Shown: positions 39,290-49,220, numbered from the stretch's first letter. The stretch: 64,000 nt of DNA from Rhodococcus triatomae (GCF_014217785.1 NZ_CP048814.1:124001-188000); one strand, 5' to 3'. A program made the numbers and translations. Notes: generated by a model from the letters alone, not told the origin.

Positions 39290-39942
39290 CCCGGGACGTC
39301 CCCGTCGTCCGGTCCGACCGAGGCGACGTCGAGATACTCGGGGAGCAGGGGCCGCACGGCGAACCGCCCGTAGACGGCGTCGGCGGGCAGCGCCTCCACG
39401 GCCCGGACGTCGGCTCGCTCCGACACCGCACGCAACGTGTCGATGTCGGCGCGCACCAGCACTCCCACCACACACGCGCAGTGTGCGGCGAGACCACGCG
39501 CGGTGGCGGCGGCGATCGCGGCCTGCCGCTCGTCTGCGGCCGGCAACGTCTGCGCCTTCACCACGGCGAGATCGTCCGCGGCGGCGAGCGCCGCGTCCCC
39601 GTCCGCCACCTGCTGCACCAGCAGCGGGGTCTGAACGCGGTCGAGCGACAGCCGGTACAGCACCTGGGAGACCCGCGCCTCCCCCACGGCGGCCCGGACC
39701 TGCGCGGTGGATATCGCGGGCGCGAAGGAGACGAGCGCCCACACCTGACCGCCCTCCGCCGGACCCGCCAGGGACTCCTGCGCGCGGGCCAGGTACTCGG
39801 CGATCGCTTCGCCGCCGTCGGGCCCGAGCGCATCCGTCGCCACACCTCGCGGCGGTGGCGGTGGCGCGGTGATCCCGAGACCGAGGACCAGGCCGACGAG
39901 GGCGACCACCGCGAGCAGGCTCGCAGCTCTCCCCCGACTCAC
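39286..39942 (-). CDS. Membrane-anchored or secreted protein of unknown function
   Basis: I do not recognise this 218-residue protein. Residues 7-27 form one strong membrane segment or uncleaved signal (LLAVVALVGLVLGLGI), followed by a Pro-rich linker, then a folded Ala/Asp/Val-rich extracytoplasmic part with one Cys-x-Cys (HCACVVGVLV). The GTG start follows the TAG of the RluD-like gene without a gap, and its stop overlaps rarD, so it belongs to the lspA transcript. Position suggests an envelope role. No lipobox is present. Confidence 0.75.
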   Translation of the reverse strand: MSRGRAASLLAVVALVGLVLGLGITAPPPPPRGVATDALGPDGGEAIAEYLARAQESLAGPAEGGQVWALVSFAPAISTAQVRAAVGEARVSQVLYRLSLDRVQTPLLVQQVADGDAALAAADDLAVVKAQTLPAADERQAAIAAATARGLAAHCACVVGVLVRADIDTLRAVSERADVRAVEALPADAVYGRFAVRPLLPEYLDVASVGPDDGDVPG

Positions 39943-40869
39943 CTATCCGCTCCGCAGGACCTCGAGGGCGTGCTCGAGGTCCTTCGGATACTCGCTGGTG
40001 ATCTCGATCCACCGCCCGTCGGCGGGATGCGCGAAACCCAGTGCCCGGGCGTGGAGCCACTGACGCTCGAGGCCGAGCCGCTCGGCCAGCCGAGGATCGG
40101 CGCCGTAGGTGAGGTCACCACAGCACGGATGCCGCAGTGCGGAGAAGTGCACCCGGATCTGGTGGGTACGTCCGGTCTCGAGGTGGATGTCGAGCAGACT
40201 CGCCGCCTGGAACGCCTCGACCGTGTCGTAGTGGGTGATGCTCGGCTTCCCGTCGGCCGTGACCGTGAACTTCCAGTCGCTGCTGCGATGCCTGCCGATG
40301 GGTGCATCGATCGTGCCGCTGCTCGGATCCGGGTGGCCCTGGACCAGTGCGTGATACCGCTTGTCGATCGTGCGCTGCTTGAAGGCCCGCTTGAGCACCG
40401 TGTAGGCACGCTCGGACGTCGCGACCACCATGACACCCGAGGTGCCGACGTCCAGCCGGTGCACGATGCCCTGGCGCTCGTGTGCCCCGGACGTGGAGAT
40501 CCGGAAGCCCGCCGCGGCCAGTCCTCCCACGACGGTCGGTCCGGTCCAGCCGACACTGGCGTGCGCGGCCACGCCGACCGGCTTGTCGACGGCGACGATG
40601 TCGTCGTCCGCGTAGAGAATGTCCATTCCCTCGACGGGCTCGGCGTCGATCGTGAGCGGCCGCGGCGGTTCCGGCAACTCCACCTCGAGCCAACTCCCCG
40701 CGGACAACCGATCCGACTTTCCCGCGACGACGCCGTCCACCAGCACCGACCCCTCCTCGGCGAGGGTCGCCGCCACGGTGCGCGACAAGCCGAGCAGGCG
40801 AGCGAGCCCCGCGTCGACCCGCATCGCATCAAGTCCGTCGGGCACCGGCATCGATCGTGTCTCCCTCAC
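39943..40869 (-). CDS. RluD/RluA-family pseudouridine synthase
   Basis: This 308-residue enzyme isomerises uridine in RNA, probably 23S rRNA. It has an N-terminal S4 domain ([20 protein letters not shown]) and the catalytic domain with [14 protein letters not shown], catalytic Asp140 in [24 protein letters not shown] and [16 protein letters not shown] 40869 overlaps lspA by four bases (GTGA) and is preferred; ATG 40851 (MPVPDG) is an alternative with GGGAG nine bases upstream. The pairing lspA-rluD is conserved in Mycobacterium (Rv1539-Rv1540). Confidence 0.92.
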   Translation of the reverse strand: MRETRSMPVPDGLDAMRVDAGLARLLGLSRTVAATLAEEGSVLVDGVVAGKSDRLSAGSWLEVELPEPPRPLTIDAEPVEGMDILYADDDIVAVDKPVGVAAHASVGWTGPTVVGGLAAAGFRISTSGAHERQGIVHRLDVGTSGVMVVATSERAYTVLKRAFKQRTIDKRYHALVQGHPDPSSGTIDAPIGRHRSSDWKFTVTADGKPSITHYDTVEAFQAASLLDIHLETGRTHQIRVHFSALRHPCCGDLTYGADPRLAERLGLERQWLHARALGFAHPADGRWIEITSEYPKDLEHALEVLRSG

Positions 40870-41465
40870 GCCGAGGCCCCCTTCTTCCGACCGTCGGGTT
40901 CGACCCCGAACACGGTGAGCGCCACCAACAGGATCGCGCCGCACACGATCGCGGAATCGGCCACGTTGAACACCGGCCACCACCCGATCGACACGAAGTC
41001 CACCACGTGACCGCGCATGACTCCCGGCGAGCGGAAGAACCGGTCCACGAGATTGCCGAGTGCACCGCCGAGAACCAGGCCCAGGCCGAGTGCCCACCAG
41101 GGAGAGCGAAGGGTCCTGCCGATCTTCACGACACCGATCACGACGCCCACCGCGACGAGGGTCAGCAGCCAGGTCATGCTCGTGGCCATCGAGAAGGCCG
41201 CGCCCGGATTGCGCACCATCCGCAGCGAGACGACGTCGCCGACCAGCCAGATCGGGGACCCGGGCTGGATATAGGCCACCGCGAGGATCTTCGTGACCAG
41301 ATCGGAGACCAGGATCGCTGCGGCCACCGTGATCAACAGCCGCATGCGCCGTGGCGGCGCCACGCCCGCGAGCGCCGAATCGGTTTCGAGCGCCGAATCG
41401 GTTTCGGGTGAATCGGGCACGGCGGAATCGGGCACGGCGGGGTCGGGCGAAGGGTCGTGACTCAC
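40866..41465 (-). CDS. lspA: Lipoprotein signal peptidase II
   Basis: This roughly 199-residue membrane aspartyl protease cuts signal peptides of lipidated prolipoproteins. Four membrane segments surround the conserved blocks: RNPGAAFS (86-92), [12 protein letters not shown] with catalytic Asp141, and VVDFV and FNVADS with catalytic Asp170. Residues 1-40 form an Asp/Ser/Pro/Ala tail ahead of the first segment, made of short repeats (ETDSAL twice, DSAVP-like twice). The start is uncertain: GTG 41465 or GTG 41480, both weak. Two lipoprotein genes, likely clients, begin divergently next door. Confidence 0.93.
   Translation of the reverse strand: MSHDPSPDPAVPDSAVPDSPETDSALETDSALAGVAPPRRMRLLITVAAAILVSDLVTKILAVAYIQPGSPIWLVGDVVSLRMVRNPGAAFSMATSMTWLLTLVAVGVVIGVVKIGRTLRSPWWALGLGLVLGGALGNLVDRFFRSPGVMRGHVVDFVSIGWWPVFNVADSAIVCGAILLVALTVFGVEPDGRKKGASA
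41369..41439. repeat. Short tandem repeats in the lspA 5' end
   Basis: An 18-bp unit (CGAGCGCCGAATCGGTTT) is repeated perfectly at 41369-41386 and 41387-41404, and a 15-bp unit (GAATCGGGCACGGCG) at 41410-41424 and 41425-41439. They code for the repeated acidic N-terminus of LspA. Slippage could change the tail length in frame, as both units are multiples of three. Confidence 0.88.
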
Positions 41466-41580
41466 CAGTCCATCATCCACTACCCCGAGCGCGCCCGGAC
41501 ATCCGCTACACGCACCGCGACCGACACCCGGTACACGCGGGACGACCGATCGCCCCGGCGGTCGCCTATAACCTGGGTGA

Positions 41581-42621
41581 GTGCCTGTGCTGTCCAGACC
41601 CCCTGCGCCCCCTGTATCCCCTGTATCCCCTGTATCCCCTGTGTCCCCTGCGCCCCCGGTGTCCCGCCCGTCGCCCTCTGCGCTCACGTCCCGATCCCGG
41701 CGGACCGGAATCGCCGTCGTGGCAGCGACCGTGTCTCTGAGCGCCTTTCTCACGGCCTGCGGTGACGACGCACCGGATCCGTCGATCGGCGCCGACTCGG
41801 CCTCACCGAACGAGGTGACCGTCCCGGTGTCGGCCGTCGCCGTCGATCTCCTCGATCCCGGGGCAGAGCCCCGCTCACCCGTCTCCTACCGGCTCGCCGC
41901 CGGTATCGAGCAGCGGACGACACTGGTCACCGAGGCCAAGGTCTCGCAGCAGATCGACACGCAGAGCGCCCAGGACTTCTCCTCACCCGAGATCACTCTG
42001 CTCCTCGACGCACAGGTGGCCGAGGTCGAGGACACGGGCGCGGCCGTGGTGGATCTGACCATCGACGAGGCGACCAGCCCCGACGCCAGGCTCGGGTCGG
42101 CGCTCGAAGACAGCGACGGATCCGGCGCCGGTCTGACCGTGCAACCCGACGGCTCGGTGACCGCGCTGCGGCTGCGGCCGACCGCCGAATCCCAGGACAT
42201 CGCGCGATCGGCCATCGAGCAGGCGATGTATCAGAGCGTCTATCGCACGGTGGCGTTTCCCGAGGAACCCCTCGGGATCGGCGCGCAGTGGACCGTCCGC
42301 CAGCAGGTCGTCAGCGGAATCGCCCTCGAACAGACCACGACAGCGACCCTCGTCGCCAGGGACGGCGACCGCCTGACCGTCGACTACACCGTGACGCAGG
42401 CACCGGAGTCGCCGACCTGGACTCTTCCCAACGATGCCGGAACCCTGCAGATCGAGCAGTACACGATGGAGGGCTCCGGCCAGGTCGTCGTGGACCTCGC
42501 TCGGCCGCTGCCCGTCGAGGGCCAGGTCCGCGTCGGCGGCGAGCAGGCGTACACGGACCCGAACGGCGCCACCGCACTGCGCCAGGGCACCGACAACACG
42601 GTCCGTTGGGAGAGCGAATGA
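41581..42621 (+). CDS. Lipoprotein of unknown function
   Basis: Up to 346 residues. The signal region [19 protein letters not shown] ends in a lipobox (LTAC before GDD), so the mature protein is lipid-anchored outside the membrane. The mature part is Thr/Val/Gln-rich and strand-rich ([20 protein letters not shown]) with no family I can name. The annotated GTG 41581 gives an odd Pro-Val-Ser repeat leader; GTG 41641 or GTG 41659 would give a more normal lipoprotein signal. It is divergent from lspA and overlaps the next lipoprotein gene by four bases (ATGA). Confidence 0.82.
   Translation: MPVLSRPPAPPVSPVSPVSPVSPAPPVSRPSPSALTSRSRRTGIAVVAATVSLSAFLTACGDDAPDPSIGADSASPNEVTVPVSAVAVDLLDPGAEPRSPVSYRLAAGIEQRTTLVTEAKVSQQIDTQSAQDFSSPEITLLLDAQVAEVEDTGAAVVDLTIDEATSPDARLGSALEDSDGSGAGLTVQPDGSVTALRLRPTAESQDIARSAIEQAMYQSVYRTVAFPEEPLGIGAQWTVRQQVVSGIALEQTTTATLVARDGDRLTVDYTVTQAPESPTWTLPNDAGTLQIEQYTMEGSGQVVVDLARPLPVEGQVRVGGEQAYTDPNGATALRQGTDNTVRWESE
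41611..41646. repeat. 9-bp tandem repeat, four copies
   Basis: CCTGTATCC occurs at 41611-41619, 41620-41628 and 41629-41637, and once as CCTGTGTCC at 41638-41646. It would code for Pro-Val-Ser repeats at the start of the lipoprotein reading frame, or lie in its leader if translation starts later. Confidence 0.88.
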
Positions 42622-43379
42622 CCCCCGCCCACCGGATACTCGTCGGCGCAGCGGCGATCGCAGTGGCAGCGGCCGGGTGCGGGGCGGACGAGCCCACGTC
42701 TGCCGAGTCTCCCGATCTCCCGCCACTCGCTCCGCGGGTGACCGCGTCCCCCGACGCCCCCGGAGTCGGGTTCAACGATCCGGACGCGCTGACCCTGTCG
42801 CTGCTGGGTCCCGAGGACCTTCCCGCAGGGTTCATCGCCGAGCCCGACCCGGTCCTCGATCTGGGGCTTCCGCCTGCCGAACCGGACGAGTCCGGCGCCT
42901 CCTCGACCGAACCCGCCGTCTGTGCCGGCGTACTCTCCGAGATCGCCGTACAGCGGCCCGGCGCGATCGTCGCCTCGGCGTCGCGCTACACCGGGCCGGG
43001 ATTCTCGAGTATCGACCAGGATGCCGCGAGCTACCGCGATTCGGCCGTGGCGGCGACGGCGTTCGCCGACCTGCAGGACATCCTCGCCGGATGCGCCTCC
43101 TACCGCGGCACCGATGCCGACGGTTTCGCCGTGGACTACACGGTGGGCGGCCGCGAGCAGGGTGCCGGCTCCTCGGACATCGAGGGTGTTCCGACGGTCA
43201 ACTTTCGGGTCGTCACCGCCAGCGAGGGATTCTCGCTCTACTCGGACGTGGTGATCGCGGCGGTGGGCCCCACTCTCGTCCAACTGGTCGCGACCGGGCC
43301 GGACCCGATCGAACCGGCCGTGCTCGACGACCTCACCGACGCGGCGATCGAGAAGATCGCCGCTGGTCCTCCCGGCTGA
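42618..43379 (+). CDS. Second lipoprotein of unknown function
   Basis: A 253-residue protein beginning [20 protein letters not shown] with the lipobox cysteine at residue 21 (AAGC before GAD). The mature protein contains a conserved-looking domain (DLPAGFIAEPDPVLDLGLPP, later FADLQDILAGCASY and FSLYSDVVIAAVG) resembling actinobacterial sensor or LpqN-like lipoproteins, but I cannot name a family with confidence. Its ATG overlaps the stop of the preceding lipoprotein gene, so both are made together. A long hairpin follows its stop. Confidence 0.85.
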   Translation: MTPAHRILVGAAAIAVAAAGCGADEPTSAESPDLPPLAPRVTASPDAPGVGFNDPDALTLSLLGPEDLPAGFIAEPDPVLDLGLPPAEPDESGASSTEPAVCAGVLSEIAVQRPGAIVASASRYTGPGFSSIDQDAASYRDSAVAATAFADLQDILAGCASYRGTDADGFAVDYTVGGREQGAGSSDIEGVPTVNFRVVTASEGFSLYSDVVIAAVGPTLVQLVATGPDPIEPAVLDDLTDAAIEKIAAGPPG

Positions 43380-43405
43380 TCCGCCGGCGGCCGCCCGCCG
43401 CACAC

Positions 43406-43453
43406 ACGACGAAGCCGGTGCCGACCTTCCATGGTCGACACCGGCTTCGTCGT
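43406..43453. terminator. Long bidirectional hairpin terminator
   Basis: A 21-bp arm at 43406-43426 pairs with 43433-43453 with one mismatch, around the loop TTCCAT. It lies 26 bp after the lipoprotein stop and also downstream of the convergent MTB12-like gene. The symmetry lets it end transcripts from both sides. Confidence 0.88.
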
Positions 43454-43462
43454 TGCTCTGCG

Positions 43463-43570
43463 CTGTCGCGGGCGATCAGCCGATCGGGGCTGTCGCGGGC
43501 GATCAGCCGATCAGGGCTGTCGCGGCGATCAGCCGATCAGGGCTGTCGTTCGGCGATCAATCGATCAGGG
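43463..43570. repeat. Tandem repeat of about 27 bp, four copies
   Basis: Copies run 43463-43489, 43490-43516, 43517-43542 and 43543-43570, each starting CTGTCG and ending CGATCRGGG. Each contains a short palindrome, CGATC-N4-GATCG or close to it. The copies abut with no spacers, and the last enters the 3' end of the MTB12-like gene. The block fills the gap between the hairpin and that gene. Confidence 0.9.
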
Positions 43571-44080
43571 CGCCGGGCACGCAGGCGAGGTGAGCTGTGC
43601 GAGGCCCACGATCTGGCAGGCGCTGTCCTTCGAGAGCTTCCAGGTGTCGTCCTCGTTCACGAACGAGACCGGGAATCCACCCTCGACGGGCTCACCGTTG
43701 ATCGACAGCTGCAGCTGGGCGCTGGCGAGTCCGTCACCCTGGTAGATGACGGGATCGAGCACGGTGACCTCGGCGTTGTTGAGGCGAGCCGACTCGGCGA
43801 CCTGGTTGATGAGCTCGGGATCCTCCTCGGAGCCCTCGACCATCGTGATCTTCTCCTCGATCGGAGTGGCCGGGTCGAGACCGATGACGAGAAGTTCGTT
43901 GAACTCGGCAGCGGTGGGCACCTCGATGTCACCGTCCGATGCGGCGGTGGTGGTGTCGGCAGCGGCCGTGGTGGTGGTGGTCGCGTCGGCTCCGTTGTCG
44001 GAGTCGTCGGAGCCACAGGCGGACATGGTCAATGCTGCGACGATCGCGACTCCGGCGACGGTCATCTTACGATGCTTCAA
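43565..44080 (-). CDS. MTB12/CFP-2-like low-molecular-weight antigen lipoprotein
   Basis: A 171-residue exported protein. The signal MTVAGVAIVAALTMSAC ends in a lipobox (MSAC before GSD), followed by a Thr/Ala-rich linker and the MTB12 C-terminal domain: VPTAAEFNELLVIGLDPATP, IEEKITMVEGSEEDPELINQ, AQLQLSINGEPVEGGFPVSF, DTWKLSKDSACQIV. Function is unknown; the fold is a cystatin-like/SnoaL-type small domain. The TTG start is backed by AGAGGA eight bases upstream. The reading frame ends inside the 27-bp repeat block. Confidence 0.9.
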   Translation of the reverse strand: MKHRKMTVAGVAIVAALTMSACGSDDSDNGADATTTTTAAADTTTAASDGDIEVPTAAEFNELLVIGLDPATPIEEKITMVEGSEEDPELINQVAESARLNNAEVTVLDPVIYQGDGLASAQLQLSINGEPVEGGFPVSFVNEDDTWKLSKDSACQIVGLAQLTSPACPAP

Positions 44081-44250
44081 CTCGGTATTCCTCTTCAGTC
44101 TCGGGTATTCCGGGTCCTTCGGCAGCTCACACTACCCAAAAGTAGGAACAAGTACGCAAGGGTCGTCTGAGGGCATTCTGAGAATATGTCGACCCGGGAT
44201 TGCGGCCGTGGAATTGCACGAGGGAATCGCACGTCGGGAATCGACCCCGG

Positions 44251-45624
44251 CTATTCCAGCGAATCTTCCGGTTCCGCCGGCCGTAATTCGCCGTCGGCCG
44301 CATCGAATGTCCGGGCCGGCCCAGGCCCGGACGTACGGGTCTCGAACCGGACGGTGACGACGCCGTGCCCGGCGCCCTGGACCCACCCGTGCCCGAACTG
44401 TGGGTGGGAGACGTCGAGCCCCGGGTACCACCGCTCCCGCGGGGCCCGGGCCGATGCGGGCGCCTCCTGCGGCGCGGCGGCTGTCGCGTCCGGCGGATCG
44501 ATGTCCAGTTCGGGGAACAGCGAGCCCTGCGTCGACGACGACAGGCCCGCGAAGCCGACCCCCACGAGCCGGACCGGACCGAGCTCGACGGGATCGATCG
44601 CCTGTCTGCGGGCGGCGCCGACGAGCACCTGCCGATCGGTGGTCGAATACGGCAGCGTGATCGACCGGGTGATCACCGACATGTCCGACTTCCTCAGCTT
44701 CAGCACCACGGTGCGTGCGGACCGGCCGTCCCTGCCCAACCGGTCGAGAGCCGCACTCGCGGCCGATTCGATTGCGGTGAGCAGTGCGCCGAGGGTGACG
44801 ATGTCCTCCGCATACGTGGTTTCCGCGCTGACCTGTTTGGCCTCTGCGCGTTCGGCGACGGGACGATCGTCGATCCCCCGGGCGATGCGGTGCAGACCCG
44901 GCCCGACAGTTGCGCCCAGCACGGATGCCACCTCCGATTCCGGCGTCCGGGCGAAGGCCCCGATCGTGTCGATGCCCACCTTCTTGAGTTTCTCCTCGGC
45001 GACGGGGCCGATTCCCCACAGCTTGCGAACCGGCAGCACGTCGAGGACGGCGTGCTGTTCCTGCTCGTCGATCACGGTGACCCCGTCGGGTTTCGCCAGC
45101 CCCGATGCGATCTTGGCGACCTGCTTCCCGGGCCCGGCACCGAGCGAGGCCACCAGACCGGTCTCCGCACGAACCAGCTGCCGCAGATTCTCGCAGTAGC
45201 TCCGTATCGTCTCGGGCTCCGCACCGACTAGATCGACGGGCTCGAAGAACGCCTCGTCCATCGACAACTGCTCGACGATCGGGATGCGGGTACGCAGCAG
45301 ATCGAACACCGTCTTGCTGAGCAGCCCGTAGAGCTGCCCCCGCGGCGGGAGCACGACGGCCCCGACACCGACGAGCCTCCTGGCCTGATGCATCGGCATC
45401 GCCGATCGGGCGCCGAACACCCGCGCCTCGTAACTCGCTCCCGCGACGACACCCCGGCCGCCGAGCCCACCGACGAGCACCGGCCGACCACGCAGGGTCG
45501 GCCGGGTGAGCTGCTCCACCGAGGCGAAGAAGGCGTCCATGTCGAGGTGCAGCACCCAACGACCGTGCGCCCGCCCGGTCACCACCGCCGTCTCTCCTCG
45601 CTGCCGCTTGCGCGCTTTCCCCAC
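44251..45624 (-). CDS. dinB: DNA polymerase IV (Y family) with extended C-terminus
   Basis: This 457-residue translesion polymerase, DinX/DinB1 type, has the palm motif [15 protein letters not shown] with Asp28 and Asp30, SMDEAF with Asp123 and Glu124, the finger block [15 protein letters not shown], two HhH motifs ([17 protein letters not shown]) and the little-finger domain. After it comes a clamp-binding QGSLFPEL (366-373), then about 85 further residues with a compact [20 protein letters not shown] block to the end at 457. The GTG start at 45624 gives a basic leader before the palm; a start nearer residue 15 is possible. No ribosome site is strong. Confidence 0.93.
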   Translation of the reverse strand: MGKARKRQRGETAVVTGRAHGRWVLHLDMDAFFASVEQLTRPTLRGRPVLVGGLGGRGVVAGASYEARVFGARSAMPMHQARRLVGVGAVVLPPRGQLYGLLSKTVFDLLRTRIPIVEQLSMDEAFFEPVDLVGAEPETIRSYCENLRQLVRAETGLVASLGAGPGKQVAKIASGLAKPDGVTVIDEQEQHAVLDVLPVRKLWGIGPVAEEKLKKVGIDTIGAFARTPESEVASVLGATVGPGLHRIARGIDDRPVAERAEAKQVSAETTYAEDIVTLGALLTAIESAASAALDRLGRDGRSARTVVLKLRKSDMSVITRSITLPYSTTDRQVLVGAARRQAIDPVELGPVRLVGVGFAGLSSSTQGSLFPELDIDPPDATAAAPQEAPASARAPRERWYPGLDVSHPQFGHGWVQGAGHGVVTVRFETRTSGPGPARTFDAADGELRPAEPEDSLE

Positions 45625-45708
45625 GGCCGCGTGCGCGCCGCCGTGACCACGCCGGAAATCTACCCACCCCCACCGACATCTTCCGCGCCCAGCTCCCCCT
45701 CCCCTCCC

Positions 45709-45761
45709 AGGGTGAGGGGACCATTCGCCCGGTCTGACGAGGCGAAGGGTCCCGTCACCCT
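45709..45761. terminator. Large hairpin between ileS and dinB
   Basis: Arms 45709-45729 and 45741-45761 pair over 21 bp with two mismatches around an 11-base loop; pyrimidine-rich and purine-rich flanks outside could extend the stem. It follows the ileS stop on the minus strand (68 bp away) and precedes the dinB start by 85 bp, so it probably ends the ileS transcript. This 204-bp gap holds nothing else clear. Confidence 0.75.
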
Positions 45762-45828
45762 GGAGGAGGGCGGGGTGAGGAGGGCAGGGTGCGAGAGGCG
45801 GTGGGGCGAGCTACAGCGTCTCGGTGTG

Positions 45829-48800
45829 TCAGACCTTGGTGACCGTCGCCCGCACGCCCTCACCGAGATCGACCGCACCGGCGCCGGCCGGGCCGAATTC
45901 CAGTTCGGTGGCCAGGATCTCGCCGGCGATGAGATCGCGGTGGCGCTGCGCCCAGTCGACCCGCTCGGCCGGGACCTCGAGCACGACACGAATCCGGTCG
46001 GACACCTCGAGCCCACCTGCGCGGCGGGCGTCCTGCAGCTCCCGGATCCGGTCCTTGGCCCACCCCTCGGCCTCGAGTTCCTCCGTCACCACCGAGTCGA
46101 GGACCACCAGGCCACCGCCGCCGGGCAGTGCGGCGGTCGACTCCGGTTCGGCAGCCACCAGTCGCCGGGTGAACTCGGCCGGCAGCAACTCGATACCCGC
46201 CGCCACCACGGTTCCGTCCGCGTTCTCCGACCAGTCCCCCGCCTTGACGGCTTTGATCACGGTCTGCACGTCCTTGCCCAGACGCGGGCCCGCGGCGCGG
46301 GCATTGACCACGATCTCGAACCGACCGTGCACGTCCACGTCGTCCGTGAGGTCCACCTTCTTCACGTTGACCTCGTCGGCGATCAGGCCGAGGAACGGAC
46401 GCATCCGGTCCGCATCCTCCGCGGCGACGGTGACCTCGGGCAGCGGCAACCGCACCCGAAGGTTCTGGGCCTTGCGCAGGCTCAGCACCGTCGAGCACAC
46501 CGAACGCACGTCGTCCATCGACGCCACGAGCTCCGGATCCGCAGGCAGATCCCCGGATGCGGGCCAGTCCGCCAGATGGACCGACCGCTCGCCCGTCAGG
46601 CCGCGCCAGATCACCTCGCCGACCATCGGCAGCATCGGCGCCGCGAGCCGGGTCACGACCTCCAGGACCGTGTGCAGAGTGTCGATCGCCTCCTTGTCCT
46701 CGTCCCAGAAGCGGGTGCGGGAACGCCGCACGTACCAGTTGGTCAGCGCATCGCAGAAGGTACGCAACTCGTCGCACGCGCCGGCGATGTCGATGCGGTC
46801 GAGCGCCTCGGTGAGGGAATCTCGGGTCGCCGCCAGCTTGGCCAGGATGTACCGGTCCAGGACGTTGGTCGAGTCGGTCCGCCACTCACCGGATTCCGGG
46901 GCGTAGAGCTGAAGGAAGCTCCACGCGTTCCACAGCGGCAGGATCGCCTGACGGACGCCTTCCCGGATGCCCTGCTCGGTGACCACGAGGTTCCCGCCCC
47001 GCAGAATCGGCGAGGACATGAGGAACCAGCGCATCGCGTCGGAGCCGTCCCGGTCGAACACCTCGTTGACGTCCGGGTAGTTGCCCTTGGACTTGCTCAT
47101 CTTGAGCCCGTCGTCGCCCAGCACGATGCCGTGCGCGGCGACCGTCTCGAACGCCGGCCTGTCGAAGAGCGCGGTGGCCAGCACGTGCAGCGTGTAGAAC
47201 CAGCCGCGCGTCTGCCCGTTGTACTCGACGATGAAGTCGCCCGGGAAGTGGGATTCGAACCACTCGCGGTTCTCGAACGGATAGTGCGCCTGCGCGAACG
47301 GCATGGATCCGGATTCGAACCAGCAGTCGAGCACCTCGGGCACCCGGCGCATCGTCGACTGCCCGGTCGGATCGTCCGGATTCGGCCGGACGAGGTCGTC
47401 GATCATCGGCCGGTGCAGATCGTCCGGGCGCACGCCGAAATCGCGCTCGAGGTCGTCGAGCGAACCGTAGACGTCGATCCGTGGATACGCCGGGTCGTCG
47501 GACACCCAGACCGGGATCGGACTTCCCCAGTACCGGTTGCGGCTGATGTTCCAGTCCCGGGCACCTTCGAGCCACTTCCCGAATTGTCCGTCTCGGATGT
47601 GCTCGGGCACCCAGGTGATCTCCTGGTTCAGCTCGACCATCCGATCCCGGAATTTCGTCACTGCCACGAACCACGACGGCACCGCCATGTAGATCAGCGG
47701 CTGACCGCTGCGCCAGCTGTGCGGGTAGGAGTGTTCGATGGTTTCGTGCCGCAGCAACTTTCCGGCAACCTTGAGGTCCTTGATGATGACCGGGTTCGCG
47801 TCGAAGACCTGGAGCCCCTCGTACGGGGGAACCATCGAGGTGAAACGGCCGCCCGGGTCGAGCGGCTGGACGATCTCGATGCCGTTCGCCGTCGCGACGT
47901 CCATGTCCTCCTCACCGAACGCGGGCGCCAGATGGACGACACCGGTACCGGAGTCTGTCGTGACGTAATCCGCGGCGATGACCCGATGCGCGTTCGCCCG
48001 CCCCAGGAAGAAGTCGAACGGCGGCTCGTAGGCGAGCCCGACCAGATCACTTCCCCGATGCTCGGAGAGCACCTCGGGGGCGTCGCCGAGTTCCCGGGCG
48101 TAGTGCGCGAGCCGGTCCTTCGCCAGCACGTACCGCGCACCGTCCACCGCGACCTGCACATACGCGACGTCCGGATGCACTCCGACCGCGAGGTTCGACG
48201 GCAGCGTCCACGGTGTCGTGGTCCAGATCAGCGCGGCGGCGCCGTCGAGCACCGAGTCCGGCGCGGACAGCGGCATCGCCACGGTGACGGCCGGATCCTG
48301 GCGCATCTTGTAGGCGTCGTCGAGCCGGGTCTCCTGGTTCGACAGGGGGGTCTGCTCGTACCAGCTGTACGGGAGCACCCGAAAGCCCTGGTAGATGAGC
48401 CCCTTGTCGTACAGCGCCTTGAACGCCCACATCACGGACTCCATGAAGTCCAGATCGAGGGTCTTGTAGTCGTTGTCGAAGTCGACCCACCGGGCCTGCC
48501 GCGTCACGTAGTCGCGCCACTCGTCGGTGTACCGCAGGACCGAGGACTTGCAGTACGCGTTGAACTCGGCCAGGCCCATCTGGTCGATCTGCGACTTGTC
48601 CTTGATGCCGAGTTGCTTCTCGGCCTCGAGTTCGGCCGGGAGCCCGTGGCAGTCCCACCCGAAACGCCGCTCCACCTTCCGGCCACGCATCGTCTGGTAG
48701 CGCGGCACCAGATCCTTGACGTAGCCGGTGAGCAGGTGACCGTAGTGCGGGAGTCCGTTGGCGAACGGCGGGCCGTCGTAGAAGACGAACTCGGGGTCGT

Positions 48801-48978
48801 CCTTCCGGTTCGCCACCGACGCACGGAAGGTGTCGTCGGCCGCCCAATCCGCCAGTACTTTCGCCTCGAGCTGGGGGAACCGGACACCCGCATCCTTCGG
48901 GACGCCGTAGTCCACCTTCGGATAGGAGCCGGCCGGGCCGCTGCCGGTCGAATTGCCGGGACCGCTGCTGTCACTCAC
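45829..48978 (-). CDS. ileS: Isoleucyl-tRNA synthetase
   Basis: This 1049-residue class I synthetase has [20 protein letters not shown] with the HIGH-like HYGH at 78-81, WDCHGLP, the editing domain, and KMSKS at 626-630. The sequence style and length match the eukaryote-like/IleS2 branch usual in Mycobacterium and Rhodococcus, which tends to tolerate mupirocin. GTG 48978 is fixed by GAGGAG eight bases upstream; the longer frame extends into the T-box leader and is not coding. Expression is probably controlled by that T-box. Confidence 0.97.
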   Translation of the reverse strand: MSDSSGPGNSTGSGPAGSYPKVDYGVPKDAGVRFPQLEAKVLADWAADDTFRASVANRKDDPEFVFYDGPPFANGLPHYGHLLTGYVKDLVPRYQTMRGRKVERRFGWDCHGLPAELEAEKQLGIKDKSQIDQMGLAEFNAYCKSSVLRYTDEWRDYVTRQARWVDFDNDYKTLDLDFMESVMWAFKALYDKGLIYQGFRVLPYSWYEQTPLSNQETRLDDAYKMRQDPAVTVAMPLSAPDSVLDGAAALIWTTTPWTLPSNLAVGVHPDVAYVQVAVDGARYVLAKDRLAHYARELGDAPEVLSEHRGSDLVGLAYEPPFDFFLGRANAHRVIAADYVTTDSGTGVVHLAPAFGEEDMDVATANGIEIVQPLDPGGRFTSMVPPYEGLQVFDANPVIIKDLKVAGKLLRHETIEHSYPHSWRSGQPLIYMAVPSWFVAVTKFRDRMVELNQEITWVPEHIRDGQFGKWLEGARDWNISRNRYWGSPIPVWVSDDPAYPRIDVYGSLDDLERDFGVRPDDLHRPMIDDLVRPNPDDPTGQSTMRRVPEVLDCWFESGSMPFAQAHYPFENREWFESHFPGDFIVEYNGQTRGWFYTLHVLATALFDRPAFETVAAHGIVLGDDGLKMSKSKGNYPDVNEVFDRDGSDAMRWFLMSSPILRGGNLVVTEQGIREGVRQAILPLWNAWSFLQLYAPESGEWRTDSTNVLDRYILAKLAATRDSLTEALDRIDIAGACDELRTFCDALTNWYVRRSRTRFWDEDKEAIDTLHTVLEVVTRLAAPMLPMVGEVIWRGLTGERSVHLADWPASGDLPADPELVASMDDVRSVCSTVLSLRKAQNLRVRLPLPEVTVAAEDADRMRPFLGLIADEVNVKKVDLTDDVDVHGRFEIVVNARAAGPRLGKDVQTVIKAVKAGDWSENADGTVVAAGIELLPAEFTRRLVAAEPESTAALPGGGGLVVLDSVVTEELEAEGWAKDRIRELQDARRAGGLEVSDRIRVVLEVPAERVDWAQRHRDLIAGEILATELEFGPAGAGAVDLGEGVRATVTKV

Positions 48979-49130
48979 CGTCGATACTCCTCGTGCCTCG
49001 TGTGACTCCGGCACGGGGACGACGGACGGCGCATCGTGCGCTCGCCACCGCGGTACCACCCCGCTTGCGCCCCGATCGGTGTGATCACACCGGGGACGCC
49101 ACTCCTTCACGGGCTGTGACGGGCCCACCC
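48979..49130 (-). promoter_or_regulatory. T-box riboswitch leader of ileS (translational type)
   Basis: The leader RNA carries the conserved T-box core GGGGTGGTACCGCGGT (49062-49047), whose UGGU pairs with the tRNA-Ile ACCA end. Upstream is a short stem I, GGTGTGATCACACC (49091-49078), with the isoleucine specifier codon AUC at 49085-49083. Downstream, CGTGCC/GGCACG (49015-48992) forms a hairpin overlapping the GAGGAG ribosome site (48992-48987). No terminator precedes the gene, so uncharged tRNA-Ile should free the ribosome site, as in the class II ileS T-boxes of Mycobacterium and Nocardia. The 5' end is approximate. Confidence 0.92.
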
Positions 49131-49220
49131 GTTCGGTTCTACTGAGCCGTGCGGCCGTGGCCGCGAGACCGTTCTTCCGAAGGCTCCCCGGTGATAGCCG
49201 GATCGACGCCGAACACCATC

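Noticed and set aside
43463-43570. Possible CRISPR array
   Set aside because: The repeat units abut directly with no unique spacers and no cas genes are present.
45388-49005. Open frame of 1205 codons on the plus strand opposite ileS and dinB
   Set aside because: It spans two real antisense genes and a T-box leader, with no domain and no ribosome site.
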